This document shows, piece after piece, positions 16,758 to 25,557 of a stretch of 33,656 nt of DNA. Origin of the DNA: Nitrospirales bacterium (GTDB taxonomy: Bacteria > Nitrospirota > Nitrospiria > Nitrospirales > UBA8639). The notes under the pieces are model-generated. The model was not told the origin of the DNA, made no database searches, and was given only the letters and a program-made list of their open reading frames with translations. How positions within the stretch are numbered: position 1 is the stretch's first letter; the number at the start of each line of letters is the position of its first letter. Made by a program: the position numbers and the translations under genes. The stretch is from the NCBI GenBank assembly GCA_029261275.1, contig JAJDBR010000115.1, forward strand, positions 1 to 33,656, written 5' to 3'.

Positions 16758-18392
16758 TTAAATACTGAGTGTTTCTAATTTCCGTCGATTCATAGAATCA
16801 AAGACCACCTTCGTCCCCACGAAGGCGGTAAACAAATTAATGCCAATACCAAGACAAAGAGTCACCGCGAATCCTTTAATCGGACCCGTTCCAAATAAAA
16901 ACAAGGCCAATCCAGTAATCAAGGTTGTCACATGCGCATCGACAATCGTGAGGAACGCCTTTTCAAACCCAGCATCCACTGCTAGACGAACAGGCCGGCC
17001 ATTCCGCAATTCTTCTCGAATACGTTCGAAGATGAGCACATTCGAATCAACTCCCATCCCCATAGTCAAAATGATTCCCGCAATACCAGGCAAGGTTAAC
17101 GTGGCATTCAGCCCCGAAAGGGCGCCTAGTAACCCAATCAAATTCAAGAGCAAGGCCACATTGGCAATCAAGCCGGAAAGACGGTAATACACAATCATAA
17201 AAATCAATACCAATGAACCAGCAATCACCGTCGTGCGCAGTCCTTTTTCAATGGAATCTTTGCCCAGGGAAGGCCCTACAGTTAGATCCTGAAGCGTCTT
17301 GAGTGGAGCAGGCAAAGCCCCCGCCCGAAGCACAACCGCTAAATCATTGGCTTCGTCAGTCGAAAACACGCCACTAATCACGGCACGCCCACCACTAATG
17401 CGTTCATTGATCGTTGGGGCGGAGTACACCTTTCCATCCAATACAATCGCCATTCGTTTTCCCACATTGGCGGCTGTGACGAGGTCAAATTCACGCGCAC
17501 CCTTGCTATCAAACGTCACACTCACATTAGGTTCATTGAAATCTCCAATCGACACGCGCGCATCTTGAAGAAGATCACCAATTAAATCCGCATCTTTTTT
17601 CACCAGATAGGGAATGCTATAGGTGGATTCATTCAGCTGGTCTTCAACCGTTTCAAATAAGATTTCGGCCTCATCTGGAACTTTCCCTACAAACTCTTCC
17701 CGAACGTTTTCTTCCTGGCCTCTTTCCACCCGTGACGGCAAATCTAACGCCACTGGTGATTCATACAGCATTTTGAATTCCAATAAGGCCGTTTTTTGGA
17801 TGAGATCTTTGGCGCGTTGCGGATCTTGAACGCCTGGTAACTGAATCGCAATTTGATTGAGCCCCAATCGCTGAATCAGCGGTTCAGCCACCCCAAATTG
17901 GTCAATACGATTCCGGATTGTCTCAAGTGCTTGATTAATGGCTGAGGTTTTGATGCGTTCCACATCATCAGGACTGAGTTCGTATTCTAGGCGAGTCCCT
18001 GATTTTTTTTGAGAGACAAAACTCGGGAAAGAATCATTCAAAAGTGTCTGAACCTCATCTGCATCCGATTCATTTTGCAAATCTATCGAGAGGCCATTCG
18101 CCCCCTCTCGACTCACATTATCAACCGAAATCGTTTTTTCGGCCAAAAGGTCTTCAATCGCCTTTCGCAAACGATCAACAGCAATCTCCACGGCTCGCTC
18201 TTCTTCCACTTCCAACACGAGATGAATCCCACCTTGGAGGTCCAAACCCAACGACAAACCCTGGTGGCTCAGAATATTTCTCAAGCCCTCGGGTAACGCT
18301 TGGTACAGCCCTGGGAAGGAAGGCAGTGCCAAAATACATGACACCGCAGTCACCACAAAAAGGAGAAGAAATCTCCCACGAAGTTTTTTCAT
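16758..18392 (-). CDS. secD: Protein translocase subunit SecD
   Basis: This 544-residue protein has one N-terminal helix, 'GLSLGLDLQGGIHLVLEV' (the D-x-x-G-G-x-x motif), a large periplasmic P1 domain (about 60-360, including FGVAEPLIQRLGLNQIAIQLPGV) and five C-terminal RND-type helices with 'TLPGIAGIILTMGMGVDSNVLIFERIREE'. The conserved Asp in GMGVDSN is part of the proton path. It lies 19 bp behind yajC and ahead of secF. It is essential for efficient export, including of the many periplasmic cytochromes and the NXR-type subunit encoded here. Confidence 0.97.
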   Translation of the reverse strand: MKKLRGRFLLLFVVTAVSCILALPSFPGLYQALPEGLRNILSHQGLSLGLDLQGGIHLVLEVEEERAVEIAVDRLRKAIEDLLAEKTISVDNVSREGANGLSIDLQNESDADEVQTLLNDSFPSFVSQKKSGTRLEYELSPDDVERIKTSAINQALETIRNRIDQFGVAEPLIQRLGLNQIAIQLPGVQDPQRAKDLIQKTALLEFKMLYESPVALDLPSRVERGQEENVREEFVGKVPDEAEILFETVEDQLNESTYSIPYLVKKDADLIGDLLQDARVSIGDFNEPNVSVTFDSKGAREFDLVTAANVGKRMAIVLDGKVYSAPTINERISGGRAVISGVFSTDEANDLAVVLRAGALPAPLKTLQDLTVGPSLGKDSIEKGLRTTVIAGSLVLIFMIVYYRLSGLIANVALLLNLIGLLGALSGLNATLTLPGIAGIILTMGMGVDSNVLIFERIREELRNGRPVRLAVDAGFEKAFLTIVDAHVTTLITGLALFLFGTGPIKGFAVTLCLGIGINLFTAFVGTKVVFDSMNRRKLETLSI

Positions 18393-18411
18393 GTATTAAC
18401 CTCTTGATCCA

Positions 18412-18735
18412 TCATGATTCACTCGATGTACGAATGCTCGAAATATGATCACGTTGCAACCGTATTTTCGTATTATCGGCAACTTGCAATGTAACCGTTT
18501 CTTTATCCAAATTCGTCACCGTTCCCCAGATCCCGGAGGAGGTGATCACCTTGTCGCCTTTTTTAATGGCCTCCAACAATTCTCGTTGTTTTTTTTGCCG
18601 CCGTTGTTGCGGCAAAATAAGCAAAAAATAAAAGACAATAAAAATCAAGACAAAGGGGATAAGAGACAATAATCCTGCAGAGGCATCGGTGCCCGCCCCT
18701 TCAGTTTGCGCCCATGCTTGCGAAAAAAAATCCAT
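18412..18735 (-). CDS. yajC: Preprotein translocase subunit YajC
   Basis: This 107-residue protein has a single membrane helix (about 22-43, LIPFVLIFIVFYFLLILPQQ) followed at once by the family signature QQRRQKKQRELLEAIKKGDKV and the ITSSGIWGTVTNLD barrel. YajC joins SecDF in the Sec holotranslocon. It lies between tgt (38 bp upstream) and secD (19 bp downstream), the normal gene order. Confidence 0.96.
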   Translation of the reverse strand: MDFFSQAWAQTEGAGTDASAGLLSLIPFVLIFIVFYFLLILPQQRRQKKQRELLEAIKKGDKVITSSGIWGTVTNLDKETVTLQVADNTKIRLQRDHISSIRTSSES

Positions 18736-18773
18736 ACCTACCTCAAAATGACAAAGAGTTTAACATGACGCAA

Positions 18774-19952
18774 TCAATTAACTGCGTCCTGAGTCAGAGG
18801 ATCATGATCCACCGATTCACGACGGCGATAAAAATCCTTCCGATATTCTTCGAATCGATTTTCCCTGATGGCTTGGCGCAATCCGGCCATAAGCTTTCCA
18901 TAATACCAAAGATTGTGCACAGTATTCAGTCGAACACCTAACATTTCACGAGAAATAAATAAATGCCGTAAATAGGCCCTTGAAAATCGTTGACATACAG
19001 GGCACCCACAGTTGGCATCAATAGGGTTGGGGTCTTGTGTATAGCGGGCCTGCTTGATTAGAACCCGCCCAGTGGACGTAAAAAGCCAACCGGTTCGACC
19101 ATGCCGAGTAGGGATAACGCAATCAAATAAATCCAACCCTTGAGCGACACCCTCCACAAGATCTTCAGGGAGCCCAACGCCCATGAGATACCGAGGACGG
19201 TCAGGAGGAAGAAGACGTACCACCGTTTCAATCATCTCAAACATCGCGGGCTTTTCTTCACCTAACGAGAGACCACCCAGGGCATACCCATCCATATCTA
19301 AGGCGACCAACTCCTGGGTTGATTCCTTCCTCAAGTCAGGGAACACCCCGCCCTGAATAATCCCAAACATCCATTGATGAGGTTTTTTAGGGACATCGGC
19401 ACAACGCTTGGCCCAGCGAGTTGTGCGCTTCATGGCTTCCAAAGCTTGCGGTTTGGTGCAGGGAAAGGTGGGGCAATGATCCAACACCATCATAATATCT
19501 GAACCCAGCGCCACCTGAATGCCTATGCTTTTCTCGGGCGAGAGCATATGCCATTCTCCATTGATATGGGAACGAAACCTCACACCCTCCTCTGTAATTT
19601 TACAAAAATCGGCAAGGCTGACCATTTGAAAGCCACCACTATCGGTAAGGATTCCTCCAGACCATTGCATAAATTCATGCAATCCTCCTTGAGCTTCAAC
19701 CAGCTCATGACCAGGTCGAAGAAATAGATGATACGCATTAGCCAAAATCATCTGGAAGCCACAATCACGGACTTCGTGAGGATCCAAGCCTTTGACAGTC
19801 CCTTGTGAACCCACTGGCATAAAGGCCGGCGTGTCGATATGTCCATGTGACGTAGACAGCAGGCCTAACCGTGCCCCAGTTGCAGATGGATGGTGGACTT
19901 GAAAACGATTCTCGCCGGACGAGGCGAGGGATTGTAGATTTGAAAGAGTCAT
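18774..19952 (-). CDS. tgt: tRNA-guanine transglycosylase (queuine/preQ1)
   Basis: This 392-residue enzyme exchanges guanine 34 for preQ1 in GUN-anticodon tRNAs. Seen: the active-site LTDSGGFQMVSL segment, the FGIIQGG substrate-pocket motif, LFDCVIPTRHGRTG containing the nucleophilic Asp, and the zinc site with NCGCPVC plus a downstream His. The start at 19952 (MTLSNLQS) is chosen because it lies 22 bp after the argS stop and fits the usual length (about 375-390). A longer frame runs back into argS to 20039 but has no family support. It heads the tgt-yajC-secD-secF string. Confidence 0.95.
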   Translation of the reverse strand: MTLSNLQSLASSGENRFQVHHPSATGARLGLLSTSHGHIDTPAFMPVGSQGTVKGLDPHEVRDCGFQMILANAYHLFLRPGHELVEAQGGLHEFMQWSGGILTDSGGFQMVSLADFCKITEEGVRFRSHINGEWHMLSPEKSIGIQVALGSDIMMVLDHCPTFPCTKPQALEAMKRTTRWAKRCADVPKKPHQWMFGIIQGGVFPDLRKESTQELVALDMDGYALGGLSLGEEKPAMFEMIETVVRLLPPDRPRYLMGVGLPEDLVEGVAQGLDLFDCVIPTRHGRTGWLFTSTGRVLIKQARYTQDPNPIDANCGCPVCQRFSRAYLRHLFISREMLGVRLNTVHNLWYYGKLMAGLRQAIRENRFEEYRKDFYRRRESVDHDPLTQDAVN

Positions 19953-19974
19953 TCTAGGTCGACCTGCCGATTCG

Positions 19975-21759
19975 TTACATTTTCTCAGGAGAAGAAATTC
20001 CGAGGAGGGTGAGGCCATTCCGAAGGACCATCTGCACATGACGCAGCAGGGTCAAGCGCGCAGCCGTCACAGCCGGCGTGAGAGGGACTTTAATAGATTC
20101 TTTTCCCGAGCCCACCCCATATCCGTTTTTCTCCATTGACCCTTCCTGAGCGCCATTGTCAAAAACGTCTGTATGGTCCACTGGAGGGAGCACCCGATGT
20201 TTGTTGTAATATGAATGAAATTGCGCCGCAAGCTCTTGAAGATAAAACGTCACACGATGGGGCTCTAAGGCGACGGCACTCCCCTCAAGAATAAAGGGAT
20301 AGTGCGCCAGAGTCTTGATCAATCCCAACTCTTCTTCATGAAGCAATAACGTCGGATCCACATCCTGAATAGCTGGGAGAGGCACGTGGCGTTCCTGGGC
20401 GACGCGAAAAACACTGGCTATCCGAGCATGGGCATATTGCACATAGTAGACCGGGTTATCTGAAGACTGTTGTTTGGCCAATTCCAGATCAAAATCTAAA
20501 TGGGTATCGGCCCTCCGCATCAAGAAAAAAAACTTGGCGGCATCGGCGCCGACTTCATCCACGACCTCTCGCAGAGTCACAAACTCTCCAGCACGTTTAG
20601 ACATCTCAATCTTCTGTGTTCCACGCAGCAAACTCACCATTTGCACCAACACCACGCGCAACGACTCTTTGGCATGGTCAAAGGCCTGCACCGTCGCCTC
20701 TATCCGTGGAATATACCCATGATGATCCGCACCCCAAATATTAATGAGGGTGTCAAAACCTCGCGCTAATTTATCTCGATGATACGCCATATCTGCAGCC
20801 AAATAGGTATAACTTCCATCTTGTTTTTTGACGACACGATCTTTCTCGTCACCAAATTCCGAAGAACGAAACCACAAAGCTCCGTCTTCTTCTTTCACAA
20901 GGTCTCGTTCCCGCAATTCATCCAAGGTCAACTGGACTGCTCCCTTGGAATGAAGGGTCGCTTCTGAAAACCAGGTCTCGAAGCTCACACCAAAGGTGGC
21001 CAAATCCTTCTGGATACGATCTAATAAAATCTGACTGGCCACTTGGGCACAGATCGTTTCTGCCTGGTCGCACGGGTTCTCCGATAATAAAGTCTCTCCA
21101 TGAGTATGGGCGACAGATTCGGCTAACGTTTTGATATAATCTCCATGGTACCCATTTTCAGGAAACGACGAATCCTTCCCTAACAATTCTCGATAGCGTG
21201 CATAAACAGACCGTCCTAATAACTGTAACTGTCGCCCAGCGTCGTTAATGTAAAACTCCCGAGAAACTTTGAAGCCTGAAGCCGTCAGGAGCGAGGCTAT
21301 CGCCTGACCCAGTGCAGCTCCACGCCCATGTCCCACATGTAACGGTCCGGTTGGATTCGCGCTCACAAATTCCAAATTTATGCATGTCCCTTTTCCAATT
21401 TGACTCGTCCCATAGGAAGACCCTTGCCTCTCGATCGCTCGCAACACTTCAATCCAACGCAAAGGATGCAGCGTGAAATTTAAAAAACCAGGCGGAGCGA
21501 CATCGATACGTTCGAACAGTTCAGGGAATTGCTTACCAAGACTTGCTGCCAAGACCCCAGCCACCTTCAAAGGAGATTGCCGAACAGTCGACGCTAAGGT
21601 CATGGCGACATTACAGGAAAAATCCCCCCATTCTGGACGTTTGGGTGGTTCCACCATGGGAGTAGGAATGGTACCAATAGGTAATCCCCAAACCTCATTG
21701 GCCTTTTCTAAGGTGGCCTTAATAGCTTCAACCACCTGATTCTGGAGTAATACCTCCAC
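19975..21759 (-). CDS. argS: Arginyl-tRNA synthetase
   Basis: This is a 594-residue class I synthetase with a GTG start. The N-terminal additional domain (about 1-115) precedes the catalytic core, which has ANPTGPLHVGHGRGAALG (HIGH-type motif at 141-144) and FYINDAGRQ. The KMSK-like loop is EMSKRAGEFVTL, and the C-terminal anticodon-binding helical domain carries YVQYAHARI. An insert of about 30 residues, rich in Gly, Asp and Glu (from PVDHTDVFDNG to SGKESIKVP), sits before the terminal helices between 'YNKHRVL' and 'LTPAVTAARL', longer than in typical ArgS. It has its own extended -10 promoter. Confidence 0.96.
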   Translation of the reverse strand: MEVLLQNQVVEAIKATLEKANEVWGLPIGTIPTPMVEPPKRPEWGDFSCNVAMTLASTVRQSPLKVAGVLAASLGKQFPELFERIDVAPPGFLNFTLHPLRWIEVLRAIERQGSSYGTSQIGKGTCINLEFVSANPTGPLHVGHGRGAALGQAIASLLTASGFKVSREFYINDAGRQLQLLGRSVYARYRELLGKDSSFPENGYHGDYIKTLAESVAHTHGETLLSENPCDQAETICAQVASQILLDRIQKDLATFGVSFETWFSEATLHSKGAVQLTLDELRERDLVKEEDGALWFRSSEFGDEKDRVVKKQDGSYTYLAADMAYHRDKLARGFDTLINIWGADHHGYIPRIEATVQAFDHAKESLRVVLVQMVSLLRGTQKIEMSKRAGEFVTLREVVDEVGADAAKFFFLMRRADTHLDFDLELAKQQSSDNPVYYVQYAHARIASVFRVAQERHVPLPAIQDVDPTLLLHEEELGLIKTLAHYPFILEGSAVALEPHRVTFYLQELAAQFHSYYNKHRVLPPVDHTDVFDNGAQEGSMEKNGYGVGSGKESIKVPLTPAVTAARLTLLRHVQMVLRNGLTLLGISSPEKM

Positions 21760-21807
21760 GTCAAATCATCCTATCTATGCAAAAAATAAGGGGATTTTTC
21801 AGCGGCG

Positions 21808-21836
21808 AATGTAGCACAGGTTTTTTATCAAGGCAA
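21808..21836 (-). promoter_or_regulatory. Candidate promoter of argS with extended -10
   Basis: On the minus strand TTGCCT and TACATT (each 4/6) are 17 bp apart, and TGC precedes the -10, which makes it an extended -10 element. The predicted start is about 45 bp before the argS GTG. It lies in the 162-bp mobA-argS gap. Confidence 0.55.
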
Positions 21837-21910
21837 GGATTCTAATAGCGTTCAAAATCCAATCAGAATCATCCCTCTCCTGAAAGCCTTTTAACAATAA
21901 AATATTTATA

Positions 21911-21930
21911 GAAAAGCCCCATCATTGGGG
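21911..21930 (-). terminator. Weak terminator overlapping the end of mobA
   Basis: CCCCA-4-TGGGG forms a 5-bp stem that overlaps the mobA stop codon and is followed on the minus strand by CTTTTC. The stem is short and the T tract weak, so termination would be partial. Confidence 0.35.
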
Positions 21931-22578
21931 GTGGGAGAAATGAGAAAAACGTTTCCGGGCGAATTCTAAATCTGCAGGAGTATTAATATTCAAAAAAGAC
22001 TGCCGGCTGGGATCAATATCGTCAAACAATGTTTCTCCAATTGTGTCGACTCTTATTTCAGTTCGGGAGCATAAATTTTGAATTTTTAAATCCCCTTCAT
22101 GAATCATCTGTTCAATAATCGGAGAACATCGCTTGGAATAACGGGCATGTAACGGCTGCAGGCCGGTAGTAAGTTCCACGACTAAAACGTCACTGATAGG
22201 ACCCAAACATATACGAGCAATACTTTCTTTTAATAAAAAAGGCATATCGCAGGCGACCACAAAGGTAAGGGAATTTTTGGCTTCAATTAAACCGGTATAT
22301 AGCCCCCCCAAAGAGCCCATTCCTGGAATTTTGTCAGTCACTAATCGAGCAGGTAGATGGGAACAGTCATAATCCTTTTGGGCAGTCACAACAAGAACTT
22401 CATCAAATAAACTGTTCATTATTCGACACACCCGGTCTAGAAAAGTTTCCCCGTCCCAATGAAGGCGTCGTTTATCACGCCCCATTCTTCGACTTTGTCC
22501 CCCACCTAGAATGACACCAGTAATGTTGGGGAATTTTCTTTGATCTGTCATAAAAAAAAAGGGGGTGGGAAAACCCAC
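21922..22578 (-). CDS. mobA: Molybdenum cofactor guanylyltransferase MobA
   Basis: MobA links GMP to Mo-molybdopterin to make the guanine-dinucleotide cofactor (MGD) used by DMSO-reductase-family enzymes such as NXR. Seen: the nucleotide-binding ITGVILGGGQSRRMGRDKRRL (G-G-x-S-R-R-M-G-x-D-K), VTDKIPGMGSLGGLYTGL and the metal-binding FVVACDMPFL. Two starts are possible. The GTG at 22578 has AGGAG six nt upstream but lies inside the terminator stem of the preceding operon. The ATG at 22551 gives a more usual N-terminus but directly follows the T9 tract and has no ribosome site. The GTG is reported (218 aa); with the ATG it is 209 aa. It lies after the cytochrome operon. Confidence 0.9.
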   Translation of the reverse strand: MGFPTPFFFMTDQRKFPNITGVILGGGQSRRMGRDKRRLHWDGETFLDRVCRIMNSLFDEVLVVTAQKDYDCSHLPARLVTDKIPGMGSLGGLYTGLIEAKNSLTFVVACDMPFLLKESIARICLGPISDVLVVELTTGLQPLHARYSKRCSPIIEQMIHEGDLKIQNLCSRTEIRVDTIGETLFDDIDPSRQSFLNINTPADLEFARKRFSHFSHPQ

Positions 22579-22582
22579 CCCC
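22552..22582 (-). terminator. Strong terminator of the bd-like oxidase/cytochrome operon
   Basis: On the minus strand GGGGGTGGG and CCCACCCCC form a perfect 9-bp stem with a TTTT loop, followed by T9. It lies 46 bp after the stop of the last cytochrome gene and overlaps the likely GTG start of mobA. Confidence 0.93.
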
Positions 22583-22627
22583 TTCTCCTATTCTTGCCAT
22601 CAGACCCTCAGAGCCTGATAGAAAATA

Positions 22628-24529
22628 TTATTTCGTCCCGAGTTCTTTTCGTCGATTTGACCGACGGGTCAAAATCCATCCCTCAACGATCACCAACCCC
22701 ACTGCAGCCAAACCAGCGTACCATTTAGCTTCGGATGGAATCGGTGGCTCTAATACCAGATAATAGAAAGCCGAGACACCCATCTTCCGACCCACATCGC
22801 CATTGTGGCCATCCCACACAAAAAAGTTAATCGGAATATATTTCCCTAATTCAATATAGGTATCAGCTTCATAATCCGCTTTTAGCGGACGGGAAATAAT
22901 GACCGTCCACCGTCCGTCTTTCCATTCGGCTTTTTCCAGCTTAAGCTGCTCAGTAAAATCATCTCGACCTTCAAGATCTTGGTCCCAGCCTGTGCCTTCA
23001 TAAGCCAACAGATTGCCATCAGCTGTCCATTTGGCTATATCGACAGGGAAGCCCTCATCACCCCAGAAATAACGAGGTTTCCGTGGCGGAGGCAATTCTT
23101 GAAATTTAATGGGCATTTGAAAGGCTAACCCATCATTAAATACTTGGTAGCTCGTTTGTTTGGCCGCAATCGAGTCTGGATGCATGCCATCATCATCAAA
23201 TCTACTGCCTCCTGGCTCTTGTTCAACAATGCCATAATCCGCAAGATTCACTTCGTATGGATCCCAATCGACCTCATCTTCTTGGATGCTTTTCGTCCGA
23301 TCATCCCACCGAAACATCATGGTCACATGAGTTTCGTTGTACAGTGATTGCACCCAGATATCATCAATACGGGTCACAAAGTTGCGGGGCTTATGAGTAA
23401 TTTGGCCACCAATAGCCACAATGCGGCGACCTTCTTTTTCCCATCGCTCATCATACCAACGAGGATCATGCTCATCTTTCGGCAACTCACCTTCAGCAAA
23501 CTTTGATGGAATGACAAAGTTTACTTTTGGTTTGTCGGTCAGTGGATCAATCCCTCGAGGTTTCGCCGAAGCAAGAGTAGCCGCAATCTCATCAGTGACT
23601 TGGCCACCTGCAATATCCACATCTGTGTCACGTTCACAAAGGGAACCGACATAGTTGGCAATATGCCAGCGGTCTTCAACCGTCGTGTTATCCGCAAACG
23701 AAGGCATTGGGGTGCCATTGATCCCGGTTGAGAATGTCCGGAAAATATTTTTAACATTGTAGGCATCTTGACGGCTGCCTCGGAAATTCCAGCATTTATG
23801 CCAGTCCGCCGGTTGAATCGAGAAACCCCAGTCATCTTTTAGATTAAACGCATTGCCATCGCCACGACCCTCTAACCCGTGACATTCAATACACTTATTC
23901 TCTATTACAAGCTCTGAACCACGCTTAATGGATTCGGCTGAGGCTGGCACGGCTGCTGCCGCTAACTTATCAAGTTCGAGGACATGTAATTCTTCAAATT
24001 CTTCATCCTGCCATGACCGTTCTTGTACAAGTTCAGTAGTCACAAATGCCAAAACATCTCGACGCTGATCTTCACTCAAGATCCCTTCCCACGAGGGCAT
24101 TGCAGAGCCGGGTAACCCATGGGTGACGGTTTGCAAGAGATCCACGTCAATCAACGGCAGTTCTCCACTCGCGGTATGACGAATCTTAAAAGTTCCGGCA
24201 TTAAAGTTTCGTGGACGAGGCCAAAGCCGATCAGCTCCTGGGCCATCCCCAGAGCCATTCACCCCATGACACCAAACACATTTGGTGAAATACACCCTTT
24301 TCCCAGCTTCGACCTGCTCCGCAGGCGGCGGTCCAGGCAATGTGTTTGTGACAAACCCTTCGGCCTCTTGCGCAAAGGCGGGACTACCAAGGCCTACGCC
24401 TACCATAAGGACCCCTAAAGCGAGGAGGCTCGCTGGTGCCCCTAAACGCCATCGGCTATCCATTTCCAGTCTGTTCATTGTTTCCCTCGTTGTTCCTGAA
24501 TTAACTATATAGGTTTGTTCCATGCTCAT
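22628..24529 (-). CDS. Dihaem cytochrome c fused to an NxrC-like haem b domain, membrane anchored
   Basis: This 633-residue protein has three parts. After an export signal (cleavage near SPAFA-QEA at 53) come two cytochrome c modules with CVWCH (84-88) and CIECH (213-217), each with a downstream Met (AMPSW, PMPSF) as likely sixth ligand. From about 340 to 600 follows an ethylbenzene-dehydrogenase-gamma-type domain (IDDIWVQSLYNETHVTMMFRW, IPINFFVWDGHNGDVGRKMGVS). The C-terminus is one membrane helix plus the basic RRSNRRKE. This would carry electrons between haem b and haem c on the outer face of the membrane. The ATG at 24529 has AAGGAGGG 8 nt upstream, directly behind the preceding stop; an internal ATG at 24478 also has a ribosome site. 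It is the last gene of the oxidase operon. Confidence 0.85.
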   Translation of the reverse strand: MSMEQTYIVNSGTTRETMNRLEMDSRWRLGAPASLLALGVLMVGVGLGSPAFAQEAEGFVTNTLPGPPPAEQVEAGKRVYFTKCVWCHGVNGSGDGPGADRLWPRPRNFNAGTFKIRHTASGELPLIDVDLLQTVTHGLPGSAMPSWEGILSEDQRRDVLAFVTTELVQERSWQDEEFEELHVLELDKLAAAAVPASAESIKRGSELVIENKCIECHGLEGRGDGNAFNLKDDWGFSIQPADWHKCWNFRGSRQDAYNVKNIFRTFSTGINGTPMPSFADNTTVEDRWHIANYVGSLCERDTDVDIAGGQVTDEIAATLASAKPRGIDPLTDKPKVNFVIPSKFAEGELPKDEHDPRWYDERWEKEGRRIVAIGGQITHKPRNFVTRIDDIWVQSLYNETHVTMMFRWDDRTKSIQEDEVDWDPYEVNLADYGIVEQEPGGSRFDDDGMHPDSIAAKQTSYQVFNDGLAFQMPIKFQELPPPRKPRYFWGDEGFPVDIAKWTADGNLLAYEGTGWDQDLEGRDDFTEQLKLEKAEWKDGRWTVIISRPLKADYEADTYIELGKYIPINFFVWDGHNGDVGRKMGVSAFYYLVLEPPIPSEAKWYAGLAAVGLVIVEGWILTRRSNRRKELGTK

Positions 24530-24543
24530 TGGCTAGGCCCTCC

Positions 24544-25512
24544 TTAATCCCAAGTCCGGGGGTAATAGCCTGTGTGCCAATATTCGAACATGATGACTTT
24601 CCAGATTTCATCGACGGTGAGATGCTGTTCCCATGGGGGCATGACCGAGGCCCAGGGAAATCCTTCACCTGGCAACCCGATGCCACCTTTTGCTACGCGC
24701 CAGAACACAAATGTTTCCTGCAACTGGGCTATGGTACCCGCGTCCGTGAAGTTGGCTGGAATCGGGTTAAAGGCAAAAGCCCACAGTCCGCGTCCATTCA
24801 AATTATCGCCATGACAAAAATGGCAGTTCTGGAAGAAAATCTCACCGCCTTCTCGTACATGCTTAATATAACCCTTGGCGTTTGGGTCCCAAGGGTTGTC
24901 TTCAGAGCTATTGACGTCTTTCATGAGGCGGCCCATGGATTGGTCTACGATATGAGCATTTGAGTAGGCCGGATCGTATTTACCTTCCGTATCAATGCGA
25001 TAAGGCTGTTGTGCTGTTTGGAGCACATACGTCTTCCCATGCACCTTCGTGGTGGCCGGTGGCGCTGGATGTACCGTCCGCAGCTCAATTGGTTCATCAA
25101 AACTTGGGAGAAGGGAGTTATAGGCAAAGGCTCCTAAACCTATTGGTAAAAGAAGCAACAATGCGGTCCTCAATACCTTTGTAAATGCCGTGTTGCCATC
25201 CAGAACATTGATGATAGGCCGTTTAAACTCCAACCATTCTTCCTGCGAACCAGACACCCACATAAAAATACCACAAGCCGACACGGTCCCATAAATGGCC
25301 CTAACACTGAAAGGTATGGGTGGATAGATTCGGTATTTCAAATAAAACAAATTCACAAAACACCAAACCAGGATACCCGCCCAAAACTTTGGCACTCCAA
25401 CACCCGCTTTCTTGAGCAGATAGTTGCAGGTAGAAAAGAACAGAATGCAGATGGCCAACTCCGCAATCATCTGCATCGGCATTTGGCCTTCGACTAATGG
25501 AATCCACTTCAT
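24544..25512 (-). CDS. Membrane-bound mono-haem cytochrome c
   Basis: This 322-residue protein has three or four membrane helices in the first 135 residues (about 14-33, 42-58, 68-87, 115-133), then a periplasmic cytochrome c domain with CHFCH at 230-234 and a likely Met ligand in SVMPPWEQH near 293. The last 15 residues are aromatic (FEYWHTGYYPRTWD). An AGGAG lies 9 nt before the ATG. It is placed between the two other c-type cytochromes of the operon (45-bp gap upstream; the downstream gene begins 14 bp after its stop), so it is almost certainly cotranscribed and probably part of one complex with the bd-like oxidase. I do not recognise a named family beyond cytochrome c. Confidence 0.85.
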   Translation of the reverse strand: MKWIPLVEGQMPMQMIAELAICILFFSTCNYLLKKAGVGVPKFWAGILVWCFVNLFYLKYRIYPPIPFSVRAIYGTVSACGIFMWVSGSQEEWLEFKRPIINVLDGNTAFTKVLRTALLLLLPIGLGAFAYNSLLPSFDEPIELRTVHPAPPATTKVHGKTYVLQTAQQPYRIDTEGKYDPAYSNAHIVDQSMGRLMKDVNSSEDNPWDPNAKGYIKHVREGGEIFFQNCHFCHGDNLNGRGLWAFAFNPIPANFTDAGTIAQLQETFVFWRVAKGGIGLPGEGFPWASVMPPWEQHLTVDEIWKVIMFEYWHTGYYPRTWD

Positions 25513-25557
25513 TCTTCCATACTCCTATATTCGAGGTTTACACCTGTAGATCAAATT

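Noticed and set aside
19953-20039. 29-residue N-terminal extension of Tgt into argS
   Set aside because: Not homologous to the family N-terminus and would overlap argS by 65 bp; the MTLSNLQS start fits length and spacing.
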